A DNA stretch of 64,000 bases. Source: Phocoena phocoena (taxonomy: Eukaryota > Chordata > Mammalia > Artiodactyla > Phocoenidae). The notes under the pieces are model-generated. The model was not told where the DNA came from, searched no databases, and saw only the letters and a program-made list of their open reading frames with translations. Shown here piece after piece: positions 55,905 through 64,000 of this stretch. Location of the stretch: positions 87,850,296 to 87,914,295 of the forward strand of contig NC_089221.1 in NCBI RefSeq assembly GCF_963924675.1. Reading direction: 5' to 3'. A program made the translations under genes and the position numbers. Each line of letters opens with the position of its first letter. Positions within the stretch are counted from its first letter, which is position 1.

Positions 55905-56515
55905 CTGTTCAAAATGTCCTTAGCATGGCCTTCAAAGCTCTACAGACTCTCCCACTGGCATACCTCTCTGATCTCAAGTTCTCCCAACCTCCTCCTGGCT
56001 AACTCTGCTCCAGCCACGCTGACCTTCTTACTGTTCCCCAGCACCACCCTTGCTCCTATCTTGGCATTTTCTACTCTCTCCATGGATTTCTTTTTCCAGC
56101 TAGCAGAGTAGCCTACTTTCTCACTGCCTTCAATTGTCAGTTGTCACCTTAGAGGCTCAAACCTTGATCAACCAATAAAATACCATCAGTCTCACATGCA
56201 TTTCTGGACCACTGTCTGTCCTTTGACACTTCTACATTTTTCTTCAAAGCACTTGTAAATTCTCTCTCTTTCTCTCTCTCCATATATAGGCAGGTTTTCC
56301 TTCATTCCTTCCTTACTTCTTCCTTCCTTTTTTCCTTCTTTCCTTCTTTCTCTCTCTCTCCAAATTACAAGCTCCCTGAGAAAGGCAGGAACTTTATCTG
56401 TCTCGTTCATCACTCTATCTGTAGAACCTAGAACAGTACAACACAGAGCCCCAAAAGAGGTGGCTCAATGTTATTTGTTAAATGACTATAAACAGCTGAA
56501 TAAATGAATGAATGG
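55905..56515 (+). repeat. L2 LINE, 3' portion
   Basis: Sense L2: 'tggccttcaaagctctacag', 'ctgctccagccacgctgacc', 'ttcttactgttccccagca', 'tcagttgtcaccttagaggc', then a CT/CTTT-rich expansion (56260-56360). It ends with 'attacaagctccctgagaaa' and 'aatgttatttgttaaatgac'. Confidence 0.82.
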
Positions 56516-58224
56516 ACAGTCAGGACACTCAGTACAGTTACAGAAGGAATGAAACTGGGAAGTCATAAACTTAGATGATTCTTTCGTTTATTGTAGAACT
56601 CCACATCTTCTCCTCTCTCTCTCTCTCTTTTGTTTTGCTTGTCAATTGAAGTCTCCTGTTCCTTTCTTCAAATTTGCTTTCTGCTTACTAGTCAGTTTGC
56701 ACACAGCTGAAAATTACCTCCAGACTCAACATGACCTGCAGTTCAAGTGCTCATCATTCTCTGGTAATAATCCTGTCTTATAGTGCAGCTACTCAAATGA
56801 GATAAAACATTTGGCTCAGTTAACCTCTAGACTGACCCAACCTTTCTCAGGTCCCAAAGAGGTGGCAGGAGCTCAGTATCACATGAAACAAACATGGCCT
56901 TCGAGGATCACCACCTCCGCAAATACTGTCAGGGATATCGGTGGCAACTTAAAAGGGGGGATTCTGCTAGGCCCAAATAGTGTCTGCTAAAAAACGACAA
57001 CGACAGCAACAAAAAAACACTGAGGAAAATGGTTTCAAATTTGTCCCACTTAACACCTTAATATCACAATAGCTAAGTTAAATATATGTTAAGAAGTTTT
57101 TTACTTTGTTCATTTTTCCACTTCTTTTCACTTTTGTATTTAGGATTGCTTCCCTTGTAAATCATTGAAGCCCCATTTCAAATTTGCTTAAGCAAAAAAA
57201 TGAAATCTGCTGGCCTTCATCATCAAACAAGACAAGGTATTCTGGATTCAAGCAAGGAATGATCCAGAGCTTGGATGGTTTTAGCTGTAATTTTTTTGTT
57301 GTTGGATTTTTTTTTTTTTTTTCTCATCATTTCTTAACTTGATATGCTCAAAGTTGGCTCCATTCTCTTGGCTTCAAACTGACTGCCAGAAACTCCCATG
57401 GCTACATCCTCCTGAATTCAAGTACTCCCCAAGCGTCCTAATGGACTGATTAGGACACACTTGAATTAATTACAAGTGTTAAGGGATTGTCATATGTTAA
57501 TTGGCTTAGGCTTTGGGCACATGCTCTACCCCTAGAATTGGGAATGAGCTAAGACTGGGGGAGAGGAGGTTCTACCTGGATGCCCAGCAGCTAAACAACA
57601 AATTTTCACCATAGTTGACACAGTACTCAGCTAGTGATGCCTGGAAATAATTTCATACAAAACAATAAAATCTTCTTCTAATTTTGCTCTGTTAACCTCA
57701 CATGAACAGATATGGACTATCAAAACCAAACCATTTTTCCAGTGGTCTGTAGATAAAACATTACACACTTCATATTCACACTTTACCCTTTACTTTTGGC
57801 TGAACGACTAATTCTACTGATCAACCCTCAGTAAAGCATCCACAAGATTCTCCTCTCTAGACATCTACATCGGGAAGGGAAGTGAACATTTAATTAATTA
57901 ATATTTGCTGGCTAATGCTTTGACATTTATAAAGGCTGGGCATGAAACTCTAAAGTAAAATTAGGAAAGTGATCAAGAATAAGACTTGATGAAAAAAGCC
58001 AACTGAACCCAAAGAATAGGTACATTTCTTAACCATTATGAGATTTCAAATAACTTTAATTTCTCCCCATTGTGTGAAAACTACTTGTCAGTTCATTCTA
58101 CCCACCACCAACTGAACAAATAGCTCCATTTTATGTACTCAATAAAATGATAGAAAATTCAAACCCAAATTTAATTTGTGTTATAACTATTTTCAAAATA
58201 ACAATCAGCAACTTTTATATAGAG
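56516..58224. other. Unassigned DNA
   Basis: About 1.7 kb. Contains a (CT)n near 56610-56628 and a T-run at 57307-57322. No recognised transposon or exon. Confidence 0.4.
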
Positions 58225-58450
58225 AGGAAATATGCCATAGAGGTTTAAAGGTTCTGCTCTGGTGTCAGACTTCCCGGGTTCAAATCTTAAATCTATACTT
58301 ACTCGTTGTGCTTCAATTTCCTCATCAGAAAAAAATATAAATAATAACAGTAGCTGTCTTATGGGGTCGTGACGAGGATTAAATGAGTCAATCCATATGA
58401 CGTTTGTAGAAGCTCCTGGTAGTGCCCAAGGAGTGTTACCTATAACCTCC
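58225..58450 (+). repeat. MIR SINE, nearly complete
   Basis: Sense: 'gccatagaggtttaaaggtt', 'ctgctctggtgtcagactt', 'cccgggttcaaatcttaaat', 'gtgcttcaatttcctcatc', 'gaggattaaatgagtcaat'. The tRNA-like B box (ggttcaaatc) is still visible. Confidence 0.88.
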
Positions 58451-58462
58451 TTTTATTTTTTT

Positions 58463-58535
58463 TCCTCTCTCTCTCTCTCTCTCCCGCTCTCCCTCTCTCT
58501 CTTTCTCACTCTCTCTCACACACACATCTCTCTCT
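58463..58535. repeat. (CT)n/(CA)n compound microsatellite
   Basis: Runs of TC units, interrupted by cccgctctccc, followed by a short CACACACA run and further TC units. Confidence 0.9.
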
Positions 58536-58988
58536 CAATTTTTAATCTTTTTTCACAGTAAAAAATGCTATTAAATTGTTTCATGGACACCTCACTTCTA
58601 TATAATGCATATTGCAAACTGGTCCAGCCATGATTGAGATATAATCACCAAAGAGATTGACAGAAATGAAGTAGCTGACAAGTTGCTAAACACAATGTTA
58701 AATTGTTTGTAATTGTTGAGGAGTTGAAAGCTTCTCTTTTAAAAGACTCTCATGTTTAAAGCCAACATGATTAATATTCACAGCAGACAGACTAGTTTAT
58801 ATAGCCAGAGACACTGAGGTCAGCCTGGATAATGGAAGAGCACGCTCATTCCTGAGCCTGTGGTGGCACATACTTACATCACTACTGAGCCCAGGCACCT
58901 CAGACTTGTCAAGAAAAGGTGTGTCCATAAGGTTGTAAAGATCTGGACCTTACAAATGAGCATCATTTAGTCATAAGCATTTGGATGA
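58536..58988. other. Unassigned DNA
   Basis: No repeat or exon recognised. Confidence 0.4.
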
Positions 58989-58998
58989 GTCATGGCGC

Positions 58999-59350
58999 TT
59001 TTTTTTTTAATAAATTTATTTATTTTTGGCTGCATTGGGTCTTTGTTGCTGCGCACAGGCCTTTCTCTAGTTGTGGCGAACGGGAGCTACTCTTTGTTAC
59101 GGTGCACGGGCTTCTCATTGCGGTGGCTTCCCTTGTTGCAGAGCACGGGCTGTAGGCACGCAGGCTTCAGGAGTTGTGGCACACGGGCTCAGTAGTTGTG
59201 GCTGGCAGGCTCTAGAGTGCAGGCTCAGTCCTTGTGGCTCACGGGCTTAGTTGTTCCGCAGCATGTGGGATCTTCCCCGACCAGGGCTCGAACCCGTGTC
59301 CCCTGCATTGGCAGGCGGATTCTTAACCACTGCTCCACCAGGGAACTCCT
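58999..59350 (-). mobile_element. CHR-1-type tRNA-derived SINE, full length
   Basis: Antisense long-form SINE: tail 'aataaatttatttattttt', 'ggctgcattgggtctttgtt', several 'gtagttgtggc' repeats, the B box reversed in 'ccagggctcgaacccgtgtc', and the head 'cttaaccactgctccaccag'. gtcatggc lies at 58989-58996 and again at 59352-59359, the target-site duplication. A-tail present as T-run. Open frames across it are artefacts. Confidence 0.96.
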
Positions 59351-59359
59351 GGTCATGGC

Positions 59360-59959
59360 CTATTTTATGGGTGTAGCTCATCTTCAAAGAAAGATTCAAC
59401 TGACCATAAACATCAGATCATGGAACATAAGCTTTTCCAAAGGCTCCTCATAAAAACTACAATAAAAATAAATACAATTATTGCCTAAAATTCAAAGTCT
59501 CACATAGATTTATTGTGAATCTGATGCATCATTGCTCATCTTCTCTTTTTGGTTGATATCTTTACCACTAAACTGAGTTTCTAAAATGTCGATGAAGCTA
59601 TTTGTGTTACTGTATAGAGTCAGTTATGGACTCTAGGTAAAGCATTTGCATTTTCACGTGTTTTCCAATTTTCATGTGACTATCAGAAATCTTGTTAACA
59701 TATATCCGTTCTAGGTCTCTCAACATGTAATCTGATATGACCTCAATAATATCTATACTCGAAGTGGCCAAAATGCCAAATATTTCATGCTAAAAACAAA
59801 AACGTATTTATATAATCTTCTGAGGGTTCTCAAATGTCATAGAAGTTAGAATTTTTTATTTTTGAACCAAACTTTCCTTAGTCCCTCCCATACATTTGCC
59901 TCCTTAGGTGTTGTCTTCAGCTTACAGCAAAGAATTACAGGTACATGGAAAAAATACCC
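59360..59959. other. Unassigned DNA
   Basis: About 600 bp, AT-rich, no recognised repeat. Confidence 0.4.
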
Positions 59960-60031
59960 AAAGTTGAGGGTGAGTTACATATCTAAAAAATATATATATA
60001 TATTTTAGATATGTAACTCATCCTCAATTTT
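59960..60031. repeat. Long imperfect hairpin, 29-nt arms
   Basis: Left arm 59960-59988, right arm 60003-60031. They pair along all 29 positions with only two non-Watson-Crick positions (59963:60028 and 59970:60021), both G-T, which would be G:U in RNA transcribed from the plus strand. Arm core: gagttacatatctaaaa against ttttagatatgtaactc. The 14-base centre is (AT)n and can itself pair partly. No transposon family recognised. Confidence 0.93.
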
Positions 60032-61799
60032 CTGAAAGACATGAAGACCATTTTCATGGAAATAGAAATAATGTTTTTGATAGCTCTCAGTAAATAGGAA
60101 ATCAATTAATTCATACTGCTTTAGCATATCACTTCCACAGCACCAACTAGTTTCTGTAGGAAATTTAGAATAACTGTGAGAGGCAATCTCTGCACCCTAG
60201 GAACTTATATTTCAGTGGAAGGTTATACTATGTGCAAACGACATCAAACATCATGAGGCGGGCAATAATTTAGTGGGTTTATTTTTTTGGGGGGGTATAA
60301 ATTAACTTATAGTCCAGGTTTAGAGGATAAAGAGAAGAGCAAGGGCATAAGTTTAGTAAAATTCAGCAAAAGTACATGGAGAAATAAGTTTTGAACTGAA
60401 CCTTAATGGATTCACAGAACCCAGAGGAAAGATGGACAATGAATGAAGTCTCTTGATATGGGATGCCAATAGGTTATTTAATAGATTGGCCTAGATAACA
60501 ATAACATCGTTAAAAAATGAGTATAGAATAGAGTCGATTCTTGGAAAAATCTCCAAGGTTCCTGGATAAAACAGGGATAAGTCAGGGGTCATTTCAGGAT
60601 TTCAAACTTGGGTAACCTAGAGAAGATCTTTATTACAGACATGGGGAGTTAGAAAACGGTGCTCAAAGGCAAGAGAAGTTCCATCTAAAAGATACTACGA
60701 TTGAGGTGACAGCAAGATATCTCATTGTTGATGTCTGACACATAAAGGGAAATGATACAGGGGAGCAGAATTTGGGAGAGAGATCTGCAAGTCATAGGGT
60801 GAAAATTATAATGTCACTTGTGTTCTCCCCATGTAGCATACTCAATAATATTCAATATCTCCCCTCCTACCCACCACCCCAGGAACAATACTAGACTGTT
60901 GTGTTTGTTTTGTTTTTTTAATGAGCTACATCCTACCACTCTGGAATTATTATTACCATTTTGTCTACATCAAAGTTTATTCAACTCTAATGGATCATAG
61001 CCAATTGAGCCATGTTGTCTAAATATCCCTCCCTCCCAGTACCCGTGGAGTTTATCAGTATCATGCACTAGATATGTCAGATTTTATTTTTTCTATGAAG
61101 TCAGGGATGCTACTATAGGCTCACCTAGTGTGATTCTGAAGCATTAATATTTTACATACACTATTATTCCATATAATTGTTTTGAAGCATAAGAAAATTT
61201 CAGTGTTCTTAGTTTTTCTTATTCCCTTTATCTGAGTCTTAGCAGTTATGCTGAAGCAATTTTATAACAGCCCAGCCCTATTTTTAAAATCCAGAATGTG
61301 TACCAAAATAATGTACAGAGAATTATTTTAAACTATATTGTATTTTCCAATCTTGGCGAAATTATTTGAACTTTCAATAGATACTCAGAAGAATCAGAAA
61401 TGGTTAAAAGCAAGACTAGATTTAGTGGATGAGGGGCAAGGATTGGGGGAAAGAATGTTATATATGTGAACCCTAAGTAAAGCATTTTGGCAAAGAGCAT
61501 TTTCCTGCATGGAGTCTTAGACCTCTGCATTGAAGGGTACCTTAGAGATCCTCTAGTGCTCACATTTCTTAGGAAGGATTAGGGCTGGGGCAAATGCAGA
61601 GGGGTTCTCAGTGGAATTTCTCATGCTGTTCTACTCTCACTTGGGGCATAAATTTAGGCCTTGTATATGAGTGTTTGTAAAAGGTAGCATTCAAAAATTA
61701 CCACAAAACTCTCGCTACTAAGCTTGACCACTCTTTTCCCTAAAGAAACTCTAAAGGATTATTAAAAAGAAAAAGGTCACAAAAATAGCAACAGAATCA
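60032..61799. other. Mostly unassigned DNA
   Basis: 60170-60480 weakly resembles antisense L2 ('aggaacttatatttcagtgg', 'gaactgaaccttaatggat'). A G-run sits at 60289-60295. No exon recognised. Confidence 0.35.
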
Positions 61800-62013
61800 G
61801 GGCTTCCCTGGTGGCGCAGTGGTTGAGAGTCTGCCTGCCGATGCAGGGGACACGAGTTCGTGCCCTGGTCCGGGAAGATCCCACATGCCGCGGAGCGGCT
61901 GGGCCTGTGAGCCGTGGCCGCTGAGCCTGCGCGTCCGGAGCCTGTGCTCCGCAATGGGAGAGGCCACAACAGCGAGAGGCCCGCGTACCGCAAAAAAAAA
62001 AAAAAAAAAAAAA
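61800..62013 (+). mobile_element. CHR-2-type SINE, complete and young-looking
   Basis: Complete sense CHR-2: head gggcttccctggtggcgcag, Pol III A box tggcgcagtgg (61812-61822), B-box-like gagttcgtgcc (61854-61864), 3' end 'gaggcccgcgtaccgc' and an uninterrupted A tail of about 23. A perfect 13-bp duplication, agcaacagaatca, lies at 61787-61799 and 62014-62026. Body CpGs are largely intact compared with the other copies, which together with the pure tail suggests a recent insertion. Confidence 0.97.
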
Positions 62014-62026
62014 AGCAACAGAATCA

Positions 62027-63205
62027 CTAGGATCAGTGTTACCCTTTATAGTCGACACTCCTAGATGGCTTTTGAAGAAACTCCAGCTGCAAATGGATAC
62101 CTGATGACTAGGTCCATCTCTAACTGCCTGCTACCCTCACTAGACCTGTCTCCCCTCTGTTAAGCCAGATGCCAGATGCTCTTAAGTTCATATCCAGCCC
62201 CATCACTCTATAATTCCATGCATATTCTCAGAGAGTCTCATGAAGCCTGTCAAAATGGTTCATGATGGCAGATTCCTGATTCAGTTTACCACCAAGATTC
62301 CAATTTGGCAATTTTATGAGCATGTGAATTATTGTTAATGTCTCGATGATAACTCCTTAAACTTAGAGAAGCCTGCTATTCAAAGCACTTATTTAACCTT
62401 TGATCAATTCATGAGTGTAATGTAACGATCCATGAAAACAATGTGAATACTAATTTTCAGAGTGAAAAAAGTAAATATAAGAAATTAAAGGTACCTATTA
62501 ACCTACAAATGACAATTTTGATCAATAGTATAGTTCTATGCAGACCTAGAGAAATTTATTGTCATATATTTTAATTTCACCTAAGGTGAGGCTATTTGCT
62601 TCGTACCCAAAACCAGGTCACTATTTTTCCCAGGTTTCCAGGCTATTTGTTTGCATTTGGGAAAGAAAAAAATTGGGGAATATATGCAATATTCAATTTC
62701 TAGAATTTTTTTTCAGAACCAAAAGCATTTTGTAATTGTTAAGTAAATCCCTTTTCCCCCCATATCTACTCATATATTGTTGGAAAATTAAAGAATCGGG
62801 GGTGGGGGAAGGTGGTGATCCTCGCTAGAGGTTTTTGTTTATTCATCTTGTTACCTAGAAAACCAGATTGCCAAATTAGACCATTGAAATATATTCTTAC
62901 ATGGGTCAGACCAAATTAACATTTGAAAATGAGACTGTATTTCCCTCTCCTCAATGGCCTCCAATGGCAAGGGGCCTGTCTCCAGCTTCTGAACATTTCA
63001 CATCTCCATGGAACCTGCTGTATGGCAGCTAAGCCTGTGGAAATGGCAGTGAGTCATGAAAGTCAAAGAAGCCCTGTGTCAGCACCTGCCGGAAGCAGTA
63101 GCTAAAGCCCTGTCCACACTGGTAGCAAGACACACTGTGCTGGAAAACTGTTTTTACCATGCCTTGGTAGTTAGCCCTGCTCACTAAAGGTCAGTGTTTT
63201 CCTGC
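62027..63205. other. Unassigned DNA
   Basis: About 1.2 kb. Pyrimidine-rich text at 62110-62200 could be an old LINE fragment, but no family can be named. An 8-base T-run at about 62706 could be a decayed A tail of the minus-strand relic to the right. Confidence 0.35.
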
Positions 63206-63449
63206 TCATTCTCTAAACCATAAGGCATGCTGTGTCCAACTTGCAGTTTCTTCCTGGTGAGTGTCCTCAGATTCTGGAATGTTCTGCAGCACTTCTTCAC
63301 CAGGATAGGTGGAAAGGCTATAAGCATTGTCCTTCCACTTGAGTTTTGAGCTCAGCTCAGGGAGTCTCTTTCCTCTTCGATACACTTTCCACATTTCCTG
63401 ACGGTTTCTTCTCACTTAATGGAGTTTTTCGATTACTGCGACCCTTCAT
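63206..63449 (-). pseudogene. Unidentified coding-like relic, possibly a retrocopy
   Basis: On the minus strand an ATG at 63449-63447 opens a 30-codon basic frame (MKGRSNRKTPLSEKKPSGNV, then ESVSKRKETP) ending in TGA at about 63357. A second, shifted frame then stays open to 63206 (LSTYPGEEVLQNIPESEDTH, then QEETASWTQHALWFRE). The handover between frames at similar codon-like composition suggests a frameshifted coding relic. Upstream on the minus strand is a GC-box-like cccgcccctcctc. I do not recognise the protein. A chance origin remains likely. Confidence 0.25.
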
Positions 63450-64000
63450 CAGTCTACAGCTATCTAAGTTGAGGAGGGGCGGGTTTAAATGCTGAATATC
63501 TCTCCAACAAAATCATCATTCTTCAACATGGAGCAAGAACCAATAAAGCAGAGGGCCCATTCAGGCTTGGAACCACTGTCTGACAAGGACAAGCTTGCTC
63601 CAGCTCAGCCCAAATGATGATAAACATGGGCTTCAACATTTCAGTCTTGAATCTGGAAAACAACTCAGCTGAAATTTATATACAGTATGTAACGTGAAGC
63701 TTGGTTAAAAGGAAAGCTTGCCCTTGGAAAAAGATAGACAATTTTAAACAAGGCTAATTTAAAAACCCAAATCAAAGATAAATCAATTCTCTGAACTTAG
63801 AGGGGCAGCGTCCAAAGCACAGGTCCACACAGCCCACCAGCGGAGGAGTTTCCCTCCCTCCCTGCCAAGAACAGAGACCAGGGCGGCTCGGAGGATTCCT
63901 CTGCGCGCTCTTTCTGGATGTCCAGGAAAGGAGACTCTGGCCCTTGAAAAAGGCATTAATCACATTTGATTCCTTGTACCTGAGAAAAAATAACTATCTC
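63450..64000. other. Unassigned DNA
   Basis: No transposon recognised. 63815-63915 is GC-rich relative to its surroundings. The frame at 63772-63963 (minus) is unrecognised. Confidence 0.35.

Noticed and set aside
61751..62064. Several overlapping frames of 76-93 codons on both strands
   Set aside because: They are translations of the GC-rich CHR-2 SINE body. The same peptides recur at 1061-1319, 10399-10772 and 12455-12720.
1..64000. CRISPR arrays, bacterial operons, phage or plasmid features
   Set aside because: No regularly spaced identical repeats with unique spacers and no dense coding. Repeat content is entirely mammalian.

Overview
This window is nuclear DNA from a mammal, almost certainly a cetacean (or at least the whale-hippo lineage). 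The diagnostic signal is the pair of tRNA-derived SINE families of that group. The short CHR-2-type element appears five times (1087, 10441, 12463, 16411, 61800). The longer CHR-1-type element, with a tail of AATA/AAAT repeats, appears four times (31791, 40758, 42211, 58999). Both sit alongside a cetartiodactyl-type LINE-1. Mammal-wide fossil repeats (MIR, L2, MLT1/MaLR and ERVL-class LTR elements, a Tigger-type DNA element) fill much of the rest. I found no intact host protein-coding gene, rRNA or tRNA gene, CRISPR array or operon. Long reading frames are either transposon remnants or short frames with no recognisable family. The window looks intergenic or deep-intronic.

Layout. 1-8100: mostly single-copy DNA with MIR and L2 fossils, one CHR-2 SINE, a 29-base A-run and a cluster of small palindromes. 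8096-16085: a three-layer nest. An old L1-type fragment was split by a full-length but dead LINE-1 (8154-15811), which was itself hit by two CHR-2 SINEs, one in ORF1 and one in ORF2. Just downstream is a bare oligo(T) insertion flanked by duplicated target sequence. 16085-26400: largely single-copy DNA with one SINE, a (TA)n tract, a GA-rich tract and a fragment of L2/CR1-type LINE coding sequence. 26400-30000: an L2 split by an MLT1 LTR, then a degenerate ERVL-class provirus with an internally inverted pol segment. 30000-34850: L2, a simple-repeat block holding a CHR-1 SINE, a Tigger-type MITE, a 110-bp sequence present twice, and an L2/MIR/L2 nest. 34850-40750: a long repeat-poor AT-rich stretch, MIRs and an MLT1 LTR. 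40758-42540: a CHR-1 SINE split by a 5'-truncated LINE-1 that appears to carry a 3'-transduced segment, followed directly by a second CHR-1. 42540-54000: repeat-poor DNA, a pair of same-orientation MaLR-like LTRs that may bound an old provirus, a MIR and another MLT1 LTR. 54000-64000: L2, MIR, CHR-1, a long imperfect hairpin (59960-60031), a young-looking CHR-2, and an unidentified coding-like relic near the right end.

The elements form a relative timeline rather than a pathway. MIR and L2 are oldest, then MaLR and ERVL LTRs, then the L1s and CHR-1, with CHR-2 youngest. Family names come from remembered consensus features; no alignment or database search was run. Fossil-repeat boundaries are approximate to about 10-30 bp.
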